64,000 nucleotides of DNA. Source: Acanthosoma haemorrhoidale. Its lineage: Eukaryota > Arthropoda > Insecta > Hemiptera > Acanthosomatidae. Each line of letters begins with the position of its first letter. Positions within the stretch are counted from its first letter, which is position 1. The position numbers were made by a program, and so were the translations under genes. The stretch spans positions 152,039,405 through 152,103,404 of the forward strand of contig OV884012.1 in assembly GCA_930367205.1 (NCBI GenBank). The letters run 5' to 3'. Shown here in pieces: positions 50,346 through 63,265 of the stretch. Under the pieces are notes generated by a model, which did no database searches, was not told where the DNA came from, and saw only the letters and a list, made by a program, of their open reading frames with translations.

Positions 50346-51292
50346 ACTGTAACTAAATAGGTAAAATATTTTAAAAGCGATTCACATATCAGTTTTATCA
50401 TTGCTTTTTTAACGAAGATGGTTGGCAAGGCAAATAGGAATAGAAGATAGAGTTATCATAGAGACAAACACTCAATCCGAACGAGTCATCGAGCGAAAAC
50501 AATTTGGCGGTATAGGGCGGCGATTGGTGTACCGTGGGAGGGTGCTGTTCTGGAACCGCGAACAGCAGCTAATGGAGCCGAAGCCACGCCACATCGGGAC
50601 CTTTTAGCATCAACGGAACCCAGCCATCTGGAGCACTCCGGGGATCATGTTCGCAGGCTGCTACACGCATCAACAATTGTTCCTGCCAGTATCTATGCCT
50701 TACTCCTGCTGTTCCAAGAAGGGTACAAAGCTAAACCTGTATCGGAGTTTCATTTTTGTGCAGTCGGAGATATAAGTTTTAACTCTGTAATAGTGGCAAA
50801 AGTGTTTTATTACTTTCGATCTGACAATGGAGTGGGGTGCTTTTACACGATCCAATTGACGGCGAGTGGAGTCACACAAGGGGATTTAAACGTGTCTACT
50901 TGGTGCGGCCAATGCTCAACATCAACATTTCCAAATGAAAACAATAATCCAATCCAAAGCTTTTTTAAAAAGGACAGACATGAATATGATCTTCTTAGTA
51001 AATGGGTTCGTTAATGACGGTTTTTCTGTTTCTAACAGGCAGTTCGTAGACCGCATATTTTGCAGTCCTATCAGCACAGATCTGTCACTGCTTGTAGGTA
51101 TTGCCTTATTTGACATGTTCTAACGTTTGAAGAATGACTCAGGGCATACAGAAAAGTTTGAGCAGTTCAGATTATATTTGAATTTGCGTGTATTGTCATT
51201 TCATACAATGAAACATGTAACTCTTTCTTTTGTTTTCAAACTATTACTATTATATACTATTAATTATTATTATATATTATTGACAATTATTG
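50346..51292. other. Non-coding DNA, not recognised
   Basis: A GC-richer patch at 50440-50700 holds a 61-codon frame (50422-50607), and frames of 62-73 codons overlap at 50793-51123. None shows a family feature. The patch could be an unclassified repeat. Confidence 0.4.
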
Positions 51293-53195
51293 AAGGTGGG
51301 GTGAATAAACTGAAATCAGTTTTTCTGTAAACAAAGTAAGTAATTTTATTCACTATATTTTATATTATAACAATTATTCACTATATTTACCTAATATTAC
51401 CTGTAAACAAAGAAACCACAATTACAGTTTATAATTATCACCTCACTATTTACACTCTAATTAGAACTTTACTTAATGTAACCTTTTTTTTCAACCCCTG
51501 AATTTATTAACATTTTTACTTTTTCTCCATTACAATGCCTTGACAGCGTCCTGCCATCGATGGGGGAACGGAGTGGGGGTTATTGTGTTAAACACCGGGT
51601 TTGTCAGGTATTGTAGGGAGTCGCAAATTTGATATGTCTACGTTGAATGAATTCATCCACCGTAGGCAGCTCAAAGATCTCGTGAAGCTCACTGTTGCTC
51701 CGCTGCTCAAATGAAGTATGTCTGACCACTTTCATCAGTATACTGTTTTGGAATTTTAGGTTTTGTAAACGTCAGATGACGAAAAAGCGGTGCACCATAC
51801 AGCAGAGTACACTCTTATATGTCATGAGCTTTAGGCGCAGTGATAGATTGGGGGAAGTTAATAAACGTGTAAGCCGGTAAGACTTCGTGCGAGTTTGCTT
51901 CAACATCTTCGCAAAATGGTTACTAAAATGGAGATGTCTGTCCATTTTAATCCCCAGATATCCAAGGTTTTTGGCTGGTGAATTTTAATGCGTTCTGACT
52001 ATGTAACTAGTAGGCAGCGGACTTTTTCCCTTTTGAAAAGAGAAAATTACGCAGTCAGTCTTACCTGCGTTTACAGAGATATTAAGTCTCCCTAGTCTCT
52101 CACTGATCTGGCTACAGGCTGCTTCAGCCCGTCTAAAAGCTACTTTGGCTCTCATGCTGCTGCTGTACACTGCGATGTCATCCGCGAAAGCAGTAACTGT
52201 TTTGTTTTTATATAGGGCTCCTACAATTTCAGACACGTATACGTTGAATAGTACAGGGGATAAGACGGCTACGTGGGGTACTCCACACGGTCAGTGGCAC
52301 AGCTTTGGATAAGCTATGACCCACCCTCACCCGCAGCGATCTGTTTTTCAGGATGCTAGCCAGAGTTGAATACAGTTGTTCCGGGCATTCCCGGTCGCAG
52401 AGCATTTGACAGTGTCCCGTGAGACACCGAGTCGAATGCTCGAGTGCAGTCAATGGAAATCATAGCCGTGGCTATGTTTCTGTTCAAGTTATGGCTAGCT
52501 TCTGATTGTATCTTTAGACGGGGATGCTCTGTCCTCATACTGGATTGAAATCCACTCTGTTCTGGCGGAATAATATCATTTTCCGAGCAGTAATTTTTGA
52601 GATAATTCAATAGAATTTTCTCAAATCTCCACTATTGATCTCCACTATTTGCTGGCTTGAATAATGGAAACAAGATGGTTTGTTTCCATGTGTCAGGAAA
52701 GTACCGCAATCTTATACAAGAGTTGTATAAGTTTGCTAGTTGTACTATCCCTCTCCTCGGCATTTGTTTGAGCAGCACTGTTTGTATCCCGTCGTGCCCT
52801 GGTGCTCGGTTTCCCTGACACCGGCGAAGAATCGCCTTGAGCTGCTTCGGTGATACAAACATGTGGTTCTGTTCAGCATCTACCGGAGGAGGCATGTGGT
52901 AGTATCCCGTCCTAGCCGTAATATCCCTAGCGTAGTGGTCGGCCAGTTTTGTTGCCTGAACATTGTCGCCTTCGTGAAGACGGACAGTGGCTGCCTTGCC
53001 TTTTGTTGTCTTCAACAGCTTTCAGAACTTTCTGTGATTGCCGTGATTGCTACGAAGTCGCTCATGCCACTTCAAGCTCGGATTTGCGTTGTTAGAGAAT
53101 TTAATGTAACCATTCTCTATCATCTCACTTTTTAAAATCTTGCTGATAGCTCCATATAGTGGTGATCAGTAAAAACAGCGTGGCAAATAAAACGG
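51293..53195 (-). mobile_element. Jockey-like LINE with RT domain (subfamily K2)
   Basis: On the minus strand the element runs from about 53195 to its 3' end at 51293. In order it reads GAISKILKSEMIENGYIKF (53160-53100), RRCQGNRAPGHDGIQTVLLK and YFPDTWKQTILFPLFKPANS (52820-52640), PPEQSGFQSSMRTEHPRLKI and MISIDCTRAFDSVSHGTL (52550-52420), VLSPVLFNVYVSEI, then the catalytic FADDIAVYSS (about 52195-52165), GKTDCVIF (about 52055), and a C-terminal block SYRLTRLLTSPNLSLRLKL (about 51885-51830) and ILMKVVRHTSFEQR (about 51750-51710). Frames are broken at several points, and the VPQG box is altered. The 3' UTR ends in TTTATTCACCCCACC-type sequence. It is inactive but the best preserved LINE here. 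Confidence 0.9.
51985..53015 (-). pseudogene. Reverse transcriptase domain, broken frames (K2)
   Basis: Four minus-strand frames (52632-53015, 52356-52610, 52229-52453, 51985-52236) together cover fingers and palm of a LINE RT. Conserved features are APGHDGI, PLFKP, PEQSGF, the first catalytic aspartate context SIDCTRAFDSV and the second catalytic site FADDIAVY. Frameshifts near 52620 and 52440 and a damaged motif near 52280 interrupt it. The upstream endonuclease is absent. It would copy element RNA at target sites if intact; here it is a relic. Confidence 0.88.
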
Positions 53196-53296
53196 AGATA
53201 TAACCATCCAGCAGGTGCGGTTGCAAGGACCAGGCCCAGAGCAAGCGTCTTCTAGTGGAGGACCCTGAAACTATCTAACGGAACGGCCTCACACAG

Positions 53297-53368
53297 GTGG
53301 TGTTTTGTAAAGATATTTTGTAATGGTGGTGACTTGTAAAGGTATTTTGTAATGGTGGTGACTTGTAA
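53297..53368. repeat. 29-base minisatellite, about 2.5 units
   Basis: The unit resembles GGTGGTGACTTGTAAAGG plus TATTTTGTAAT and is repeated in tandem with one or two differences. Confidence 0.85.
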
Positions 53369-54151
53369 CGTGCAGTACGAAATATTGCGGGAGCCCGCTT
53401 TCTTGCTCACGTACTCGGTTGTTGTATAATTCATTGAACATTTATTTGAACTTTGTGCATTCCATTTTGGATCACCCTCGGTAGACTCTCACTACCTTCC
53501 TGATTCCACCCGCCTCCTTTAGGCACTCCACACCCTATATCCTTCTCATACATCCTTCAAATGGGGGACTCCCCTTAGTGAAAGGCACTCATTAGCCCAA
53601 AATAATTTTCCTTTATTTTTCCCACATCCTATTTTTATAAGTTTGAGAGCTAAGGAAGAAAAAAAACAAAAAAAAACCATTAAACCATTTTGGACCCCGA
53701 TTCGGCTATCTTTGATACCGCTTTTCCTAGAGGAGGCTAGAGATCCATAATATAAAAAACAAAGTTTAGACAACTGTTTAATAAATTAGACAACCGAGTT
53801 TCGTAAGGAAGTAAGCGGGCTCTTCTATGTAACTTTTCTGCCTGAATATCATGTTACTCAATCATGAAATATGATGCATATTAAATTAAATTGTTTTTTT
53901 GTAAATAAATGGAAAATATTCATTACATATTTGCTAACAAACTCGTTACCGAACCGTTATAAGTTTCTCTTTCTCATTTAACATCGTGTAACATTTTTTT
54001 ATAGACATTTTATCATCCTTAATTAATTGAAAACAACTATAAATAAAAGGTTAGTTAGACGAAAATAATATTAAACATATTTTGCTTTCACAATGGTACT
54101 AAATTATAGTTTAGGCTGATATGAATATATTAGGAATTTGTTTGGTTTATA

Positions 54152-54166
54152 CAGGGCCGGATTAAC
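54152..54166 (+). mobile_element. Possible hAT-like terminal motif
   Basis: CAGGGCCGGATTAAC resembles the termini of some hAT-superfamily elements, which often begin CAGGG and are rich in GGCC. No opposite terminus, target duplication or transposase was found nearby. Confidence 0.25.
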
Positions 54167-54942
54167 GTGTATGTTTGGTTAACAACTATATATATGAATG
54201 ATAAAAACTTTACTAAGACCTCGTTTAGCCAGACTTCTAAACACAGTTGTGACCGATCGTTAAACACATGACAAAGTCGTGACTACATCATGCTAATTCA
54301 TTCTAAAGTTGGATACAGACTTGTACCCTCGCTTGCTTGCTCTTGATGGTAGGAAAATTTTTCTCTGCCCGAGAGACCAAATGTGGGATTTTGACTGAAT
54401 TTGTGCTGTATTCTCGGTACTGCAAAAGGGTCGGCGTTACATTTTAGCCTCCATAATACATTTTCCGATTTTTTTTTTATCTTGATAATTTAAGTAAACC
54501 GCTTATGGATAAAACATTAACCCCAACTGTTTAAAGCTGAGGGGTTATCCAAGATCATAAGGCAATCAATCTATGCAATAATGGAGATTAATGTTTAACA
54601 TTTCGAATGTAATGAGTTTTATATTATATTACATTAATATGCTTCTTAAATGATATTTGGTAAAGTAATAACTACCATCACTTCAATTAACTAACTCAGG
54701 ATCATATTTTATGTTGCATAAAAAATAAAGAAGAAATAGCCATAAATATGGGTTAGGAAATTCATGAAGTAGCCATCTGGGGATGGCTCGCATTAAATTT
54801 AATGGCTGTCCCGTATTGGTCATTGGAAACAGGTATATCCAATGGCTCTCTCAATCACATATCCAATTAAGTAAGGTATCTTTATAGTCAGCTGTTATTG
54901 GCTCAACGTTACTGCCCTGGGCATTTATATATATTGATAATC

Positions 54943-54949
<7 letters not shown>

Positions 54950-54984
<35 letters not shown>
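54950..54984. repeat. AT microsatellite
   Basis: A pure (AT)n tract; the IYIYIY frame on the minus strand is an artefact. Confidence 0.92.
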
Positions 54985-54987
<3 letters not shown>

Positions 54988-57900
54988 GAATTGTATTTTT
55001 GAAATAATAATCTAATATTAATAATAAGCATGTGTTCACATTTGATAGAATTTGATTCTTTTTGGAACTTTTTACGTATTATACTATTTTATGTATTCGT
55101 ATTTGCAGGCATCTATTTCACCTTTATTTTATGAGATAGGTGGGGGGGGGCATACCATCGGTGCTTCGGAGTTTCCCATTAGACTGTCTATATGTGAGGT
55201 TTCCTTGATTCCATTGAAATTGTTTTAATCACTTACGTGTCGTAAGAACATTAAAATCTTTTATTACCTTGCCTTATGGAGTAACAAGTACGTATTTAAT
55301 TAATTAAAACCCATAATCCTGTTTTTATGAGTTGGCAATACTTGGCATGACTTCGAGTTTAAATGAAAATCTGATTTCAAGTCTCCAAATAGTTCTACAA
55401 CGTTCCTGGTTAAAAAAAAACAAAAAAAAAACGAAATCCTAAAACCTTTTAGAAGAAATTACACGTGTGTATGTGCTAGCTGAGGAATTAATTTTGCAAT
55501 ATAATAGATCATAAAATACAACAATAAATAAGTTAAACATTGTAAAATTAATTGGCTTCCTTAGTGTGTGGTAGTCTACTTTACTTTCCTGCTTGTGCTA
55601 ATTATTGGGTAGAAAGAATGTTTAGCAAGCAAAGAGGTAAGCTTTGAAGAAGGGTCCTGAAAACCACTCTAATAATACAAATAAAACTTCCACTGAGAGT
55701 ACACCTGTTGCCTGGTTACTGCACAACCCATCCTTTGTCTGGCCAATCTATTAATTACTAGTCATTCACATGCCATAATAAAAGTGATGTTACTATAAAG
55801 TTTGAGGAGTTACCACTTGGTATCCGAACAGCTGCTAAACACTCTGTACAGATGAATTCAACCGAAAACTCACTCCCCTAAAATTAACCTAATTCTAATA
55901 AATAAAGATAATTTTATCTTAAAAATACGATTACAATATATATTACAGAGGCCTAAACATCTTTGACACCTGAACAAAAAAATGGCTATGATCCTATTTT
56001 TGGAACTGATCGATGAGCTGTAATTTACTACGTGAGTCACACTACCTATTTATATATTGAATGATAAATGGAAACATGATAAAATGTCTGATACAAATAA
56101 ATCGAAAAGATTGAAGTTGAAAGAAAAATGTCTCTGGTATGAAGTCCCTCAAGAAAACACAGATTATCTTTACTGGGCGACGGTTCGTATCAGAAAGACA
56201 AATTTCTTGCACACTATACAATGTTCATCTTCGTTCGAGGGAATGATAATCCATTGGTTATCAATGACAATATTTCAAAGTGGGATTTTAAGATAAATAA
56301 TAATGGGATAGTATACATCATATAATATAATATATAATATGATGTAAGATAATAATATTTATAAAATAATAGACATGAAATTTAGGGGATTCCTGTTCAT
56401 GGATATGTGTACAAATACTGTTAGTTTCAAATCATTATAGAAGGTTATTAATTTAATTTGTGAGATCACACGTTTGTTCTTCATTAGTGTATTTTATTCG
56501 AAGGAAAAGTTCATTAATCCTTCTCGACCTTTATTAAATCAGTTGAAGTGGTGCTATAACCCGGGACGAGACGTTGTTGCGGTTTATTGTTGCCACTGTC
56601 CAATTCCAGACTCCTAAAAAGACGCTTGAAGCTGCTTCATCATTATCTCTTTGGGGAATTGCTGTATTTTTCATTATCCCCCCCCCCCAACAGCCCAGAA
56701 CTCTGATCCATAAGTTAGTACTCAAGTTTTTTGTGAAGACGTAGTTCTGTGCTTCAGAAGGGTGATATAAGATGAGCTCACAGATGTACATCTTTGTGTT
56801 AAATAAACATCGGTTTTTAATAATATATTTGGTATACGTATCATTGAATCCAGATCGAAGACCTCTTTCAGCATACTTTTGTGTACGTCTGGAAGGAACT
56901 ACCAACAATAACCTGTGATCTAAGAGTGACCCGGCAGGGCCAGAGGCAATTCCGGTAGTTCATATCCATCCTTGTTTTCACCAGTGGAACATTCTGAATT
57001 TAATATCATTTCTAGGGATTTTCTCACCCTTCCATATTTTTCCCATCCAGTCCTTGCAATCCAGGATCCAGTTAGCTAATGCTTTCTTTTATTTCAATAA
57101 CCCTTTATTTTGAACTCAACAGCCATTTCATCCAAGATCTATCCAGCTCTCGTTAACAGAATTTCCATTCTTCCCTCGCTCGTTAGCACAATCCCTATCT
57201 ATGCTCCCATCTCATCGTCGGAAATACAGAACAACATAAGCCGGAAGTTGCCTCCTGATGTCCAATAATCATTGTTTATTCAAGTGAGCTCATCAAGCTA
57301 AAAGCGAAGTAGTTTGGGTAATGAGCCTTATTCCCCCCTTCCATAAGTAATAACACTGTAGCAATATAAAACTCTCATTACTGCTCACAATATCATAGCT
57401 ATTTGTATTGATTCCATTATAAATATTTTAGCAATAAAAAAAATTAAACTATGTTTTTACACAATCTGGATCTATGTGCAAAACTTTAGGATGTTTCATA
57501 TTATTGCTTTAAAATGTTTCATGGTTTAATTTATTTGTGTTTTTTCAGGTGAGTAACTAATATTTTTAAAACGAGGAATGATAAAACAAGCAATATCCAG
57601 GTAATTATATTACATTTGTATCTTAAAAGAGTAAGAAGAATAGATTAAGTTTTACTAACCCAAATTGCCAATATATGTGCACAATTCCAGCCGAATCATC
57701 TAATTTAAAATGAAACGATACCACAACGTTAGCACTGTGGATATCCGCAATCCTTCCTCTTCGGGTAGTTTGCAATCTTGCCGAAGATTGGTGACACTGG
57801 AGCATGTGCAAACTTTAAAAAGTATTTGTTTTTAATCGCTAATTACAACTACTTGTTGCCCTAAAATAGAAAATTCTTTTTACATCTTAACAGCTAAACA

Positions 57901-59807
57901 AAATGATTCATTAAGTCTTTTAGTTATAATCAGTAGCCACGATTCATTCTCATTTTCCATTCGTTATATTCCATGCTTGGACGAATCAAATTCAAATTTT
58001 GGACTAACCTCAGGTAATCGTACATCTATTAGTGCAGCAGAGCAGTGTTGTATATTTGGCGCTAATTTAACTTAATTTAGTTACCAATTTAAAGTGCTTT
58101 ATTGACTCACAGAATAATTGTTTAATGGTTTTATGGAGGAATATGTGTCATTTAACTTCAGAAATAAAATCAATAGAATCGCAAGCTTTGATAATGGTTT
58201 TATTTGCACTGCCTACTGTATAAAATATTTTAGTTGTGTTTTTTAACTTGAATATGCACGAGCTTGGTGAAATGTAGACTATTATATGAATAAAATTGGT
58301 GGAGAGACCCAAGGATTTTCTAGGCATTGTTCCAAAATACCGCGCCAACTCAAAAATAACTCCTAAGGTAACAATTGAAAATTAAAACGGGACTGTTTGA
58401 TGTGTTTTACTTTTGGATTAAAACGGCGAATGATCACATCTAACTTCACCGGTGGGCTGAGTGATGATCATTAATGGGAACTGCTGACTTCCTCCGAGTC
58501 CAACGTCACCTGCTTGAAGGGTCAGCGTGGGTCCAATCTTGTGATCCGGTCGGCAAAGGATTGGTGGTCCATGGGTCTAGTGGGTGGTTGGCCCATGTGC
58601 ATGTTATTGATTCCGCCTTTTTAGATTTCGCAGTGATGTTGCTTAAAGTCCTTGACAGTTTGCCTACTTAAATGCAAAGTTGGAGGGAATGGTGTGAGGT
58701 CCCGTTCTTTGGCCAACTTCACGCACCTCAGCCGCATTTTGTGGGTGTATCCAAATCAGTGACATTGGGGACCACCCCACTCCAATATTTTCTGTCTGGA
58801 GAGCTCTTAAAGGATAGAATTCAGAAATATTTGAAGTTGCTTTTGCCAAAAGCTGTCGAGATCCTATTTATAAATTTTATAAAAAATATCAGTTATTAAG
58901 TCCGAGACAACTATTATAATGGAAGGAGAAACAGTTGCTGGTATTAAGGTGGCGTGTGGCGATAGGACACAGTCAATATTTGTTCCTGACCAGCGGTCCC
59001 AGCTCTAATCTCTCCTCTAATCTCACCGGCGTGCAGGACCCAATATCCTTTACCAATATCGCTCTGAATACATTTAGAATACATACATGAATAATATGTT
59101 GTATTTCCGCCTGTACACTAACCGTTTTCTGGTTCCCTTTGATTGCTTAGCCTCAAAGGAGTTGCCTCTGAAACAGGCGTGGTGAGTGCATTGTATATAG
59201 CGATGAGAGAGGTGATAGCGTGCTGCTTGCAGACATTTACTAAATACGGGTCATGTGACCATTGGCAATGAGATAATTCCGCTGCAGGATTCCTACTTCG
59301 TACTGAATTTGTCGATTGAAAATTATTGCTCTTAGTGGCCGTAGTGAAGATTTTTATAAAATAACAGAACAATCGCATTTAACTTTAGTCACGTACTTAT
59401 GATTAAGTTAGGAGTTAAACCGTCATATCTAGTTAATTGTCCACCTCTGCTCTAAGTTGTTTAACTCTCGTCGCATTTAACACATTCCACAATTCATAAT
59501 TTCTATGTTTACTTTTATTCCAGTTAATAGTTGTAATTGTTTCTACTTGTATGTAGTTTTAAACTATCTACTTCTTACTGAATACCCAGTGACTTAATGT
59601 GTTTTCCAAATGATAATTATACAAACCATATATAGCTATACAATTGTGCAAAATGAAAATAAAAACTTTGAGGCAGATAACTAATTTATTTATAAACAGT
59701 GGTAGACGGCCTGTCTGTCGGCCGATCTGTGCGCTAAACTTTGCCATATAATTTACTGAATTGACTTAATTAATTTTTACAACTTTTAACAGATCGTCAT
59801 ATTTTTT

Positions 59808-59812
<5 letters not shown>
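54985..59812. other. Non-coding DNA
   Basis: No gene recognised in 4.8 kb. Frames at 56057-56296 (plus, 79 codons, K-rich start) and 56534-56908 (minus, 124 codons) lack family features. A 9-base G run lies at 55142-55150 and an 11-base C run at 56678-56688. A GC-richer patch at 58440-58800 is unassigned. Confidence 0.45.

Positions 59813-59849
<37 letters not shown>
59813..59849. repeat. TC microsatellite
   Basis: A pure (TC)n tract of about 37 bases. Confidence 0.93.
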
Positions 59850-59850
<1 letters not shown>

Positions 59851-61112
59851 ATCCATGCATTCTACGTTCCCGTCCGGGGCCTGATGTTGAGAGATGCCTG
59901 AATAAGCGAAACGTTGAGTGAGTGTGTGAGAACTAATTGACTAATTGTAAATAAACTAGAGTTACTTCATTATCGTTAAAAATTGATAAAAAATACTTCT
60001 AAAAGATACTATCATTATTGGCACCCTGGCACCCAAAATGGAGTGAAAAAATTGAATCTACATTAGCAACCGCTCGAGAAAACTTTTAAGTTATAAAAAG
60101 TACTGATAAACTTCTTTAATACATGTTTAGTCAATATATCAAAGTTAATCAAAATGTTGTAGGCGTAATTTAAAGTATTTTGATATATATATGATTAATT
60201 TAAATTCATTTTTCGTCCACTACCGTAAAACATACAGAGTAAAGGCTTTCCCTTCGGTTTCGGCAAAAAATAACACATTTAGCTAATGTTTCACTTTATA
60301 TTCAAACAAGATAAAAAATGAAAATACACGAGAGAATTTGGGTGCTAGTTTGAGCATGTGGTTGTAGTATAATGCCACCGTCGAAAGAAAGGGTTAAGGG
60401 GTCGCTTTTAGCAACACATCATATCCCACTTAGCCTTACTTCTGCCTCAACCGCAAAGCCAATAGTGGATAATTCCTATGTCAAAAGCAACAGGATATTT
60501 CATCGAGTGAATTTTGGTGAAGTTGAAAACACTGCCGGAGAATCGTATTTTGTCATGCAATGGGCTGAAAATTAGCTCAGCTCTGGACTAATACGTACCA
60601 TCAGGTAGTGTTAAGTGTCGTTTGATTAGGCTTAGTGAGTTCTGCGAATCTAGGGTAAAAAGTTAATAGTAAAGATTAGCAAAAAAATTCAAGTATCTTT
60701 TTTCTTTGACATTCCGTAACGACATATTGGACTGAATGACTTCAAAATATTGAAAACGCTTTCGAGAGGATAAAGTGTACACGAATGACTTTCATCTGTT
60801 CTTTGAGTATCCTTAAGTGAGTTCCACGCTTCAGAAACCTCAGTTGAACTGACGCACTAATATAGGAGTATCGGTCGGAATTTGACAAATAATTGGGAAC
60901 TCGTTGGTATGGATACTGATAACTATTGTGATGAAGATACTCAGTTCTAATCATTTCTAATCGCAGATACTACTATCAAATGGCTAAGCTCTGGAATACG
61001 TTTTCTTGTTGAATAAATTGAGTCGAAGCAAATAATGGAAGTCCAAGATAAAAATGGGTCATACATACCAACCACAAAAACAGTGGTTTTGTTTTAAATT
61101 ATATTGAAACTT
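59850..61112. other. Non-coding DNA
   Basis: The motif AAGCGAAACGTTGAGT at about 59904-59919, preceded by CTGATG at 59881, is nearly identical to one at 33.39 kb. Frames at 60372-60575 and 60742-60954 are not recognised. Confidence 0.4.
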
Positions 61113-61436
61113 CTTTACTGTGATAAAATTATAATCTGCCTTATTAGGCAATAACCATATTTACAATTTTCATTCACTCGCTCATTCACACAGTATTTAC
61201 AAACAGCCCAGAGACCTCCCAATGGTTGTCACCTCCCTCGCATGCGAAAAAGGAAGCAGAGTCTCAGGAAGTCCCCCCACGCTCCTCCGTCATCCACGTC
61301 ACCGGATACGAGCCAGTGGAGGTTGAACAAGAACGAGAGTCACATACGCTCAGGACAGGATTGGAGAAACTGGTCATTGCCAGAACTCACACTGTCACTT
61401 ATTTATAGCAGGTCACGAGGTCATGAGGCCGTTGGT
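61113..61436 (-). mobile_element. Jockey-clade LINE 3' UTR (family J)
   Basis: The 3' UTR from just after the ORF2 stop (about 61410) to the tail at 61113. A deletion removes about 28 bases of the TAAGTAATTGTGATAAATG block near 61153. Plus-strand frames are antisense shadows. Confidence 0.87.
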
Positions 61437-63265
61437 TTAATACATACAGACTTTTTCCGTTCTACCTACATTTTATTCTACATATACCTAATAAAGAAGT
61501 AAGCTTTCGGTAGCTACACCAACGTTCTCAAGTATCTCTTAAATTGAATTTCCTTCATTCGAAACCCTTCATTCAATATACACAGAGTGAGTTACAGATT
61601 CCACAATAATTGAATGATTTTTTTTCTTCTTCATATAGCGCTTCTGTCATTGTAGTATCAATTGTTGATATTTTTGAGAGACGTGCAAATTTAAATATAT
61701 GAATAAACCAGAATCACCCTTTCAATCTAATATTTGTTTTGTTCGTCGAAAAATTTATTTTCTTCTTCGAAATTTTAATAAAAAATAAAGTGAGGATCTA
61801 TAGCTACTAAATAATCTAAACAAAATCAAATCTGTTACACGGTTAAGCTGATAGTAAAAAGTAAAGAATTTTTTGTTTTTATTGTTTATATACATATGTA
61901 TTTTAGAATAGTTAATCTTTCGGAAATGTGGACCCCAATGGCATCATAAATCAAGAAATACAAATGTCAGATAACTCGCACGGATATGAACCCTTGACCG
62001 GGTCAAACAAAACGATCGTTATCCCACTAACTGCAAGTTATATTTAACTGAGTAGTGACGCACCTCCTGGGAGAGAGTTCACCGGGGTTATACTACCACC
62101 TGTCATCCACATATAGCCTGGAATTAATTATTATTAGCATCGTCAACACAAAAATAGATCTGAATGATATAATGGTTCTATGATAACGTAACGAAGAGTG
62201 TGAGCATTTCTATAGCTTTTTAATGCGTCGCATACCTGTCAATCTCGAGATGTTTCTTATATAAATATGTAAAAGGTGTTTCAACACAAATATTAAAGAA
62301 ACTAGATACACCTCTACGCCATAAGCACAGAAGAGAGAGCAGAGGTAAAGTATTGCAACTTGCTCATATCAATGGTTTAAAAGAGTTTCATGCAAAATTT
62401 GACTTTCTTACATACTGTTTTTTCTTGATATCAGTTTAAATTGAAAAGAAATAATATTTAACTACCCTGCCTACTAGAGCTCTAGGGCTAGGAGGACCTG
62501 GGTTCGAGTAGCGATCTTGCTAGTATTTTTTTGGGGGTATTAATTAATGATAATTAAATTATAGTGGGACCAATATCCCATTAAAAAAATTTCGTTTTTA
62601 GGATGTGCAGTTTCAAGTCTTCAAGTTAGATCAAATGTATTGTAATTAAATAAAATGCATTTCGCCACAGTAGTTCATGACCAGAATTCAAAGTTTAAAG
62701 CTAAGTAGAACAACTAAAATTGAAAAAGTGAATTCCATTGTCTAAGTTATTAAAAGTCGAGTTCTTTGTCTGCAGATCGTGGTAATGTCTTTTATATATG
62801 ATGGGAGAAATAGTGGGCTTTCAATTTGAATCCATTAGACTCGGGTACACAGCACCACAATGATAATTGTTGTAGACGATATTTTCACGAGTTTATTAAA
62901 GCTACGTAGAACAACTAAAATATCAATTAATGTAGTGATTAATGATAATCTTTTTTTGAAATATCTTCACACACGTGCCACAAAGAGTACTCACCTTAGT
63001 AGGTGACGCCTAGGTTACACGATTAAAAAAAATAAAATAATACACGATAAGATTTCCAACCCTTTACTATAGCCTGATGTGGACATCCTCCTGGGATCAG
63101 TCCATTTGGATTACTTAACTTAAATTATACTGTCACCTGTTTTCTGTGCAGCTCCTCATGGTATTCAGTAATTGTTTGGAGTAATTTTTATTTGGAGTCC
63201 CGGATAACAAAATGATTGCAATATTTCGTGTACAGTCTGGATAATGAGTTGAAGTGAATTCCATT
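61437..63265. other. AT-rich non-coding DNA with local duplications
   Basis: It contains a tRNA-like segment at 61971-62042 (minus), a B-box-like GGTTCGAGTAG at 62501-62511, a 26-base direct repeat with one mismatch (62695-62720 and 62896-62921), and a 21-base direct repeat (62727-62747 and 63253-63273). No coding region. Confidence 0.5.
61971..62042 (-). other. tRNA-like sequence
   Basis: On the minus strand ATAACTT and GAGTTAT form a 7-bp acceptor-like stem with one wobble pair. GTTA/TAAC forms a 4-bp D-like stem. GATCG/CGGTC forms a 5-bp anticodon-like stem with an enlarged 12-nt loop. The T arm (GGGTTCATATCC) is imperfect. The length (71-72 nt) is right for a tRNA but the loop is not. 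A tRNA pseudogene or SINE head is likelier than a functional gene. Confidence 0.35.

Larger units (their letters stand above)
53196..54949. other. Non-coding DNA with a minisatellite
   Basis: A short tandem repeat lies at 53297-53368. A hAT-like terminal motif, CAGGGCCGGATTAAC, occurs at 54152-54166. Nothing else recognised. Confidence 0.45.

Noticed and set aside
51391..51401. Second occurrence of TAATATTAC
   Set aside because: It lies in a LINE 3' UTR without a flanking stem, so it is taken as chance.
52863..53135. 90-codon plus-strand frame
   Set aside because: It is antisense to the RT domain of the K2 LINE.
56534..56908. 124-codon minus-strand frame considered as a host exon
   Set aside because: No family motif, no convincing splice sites at its ends, and it includes the poly-C run.
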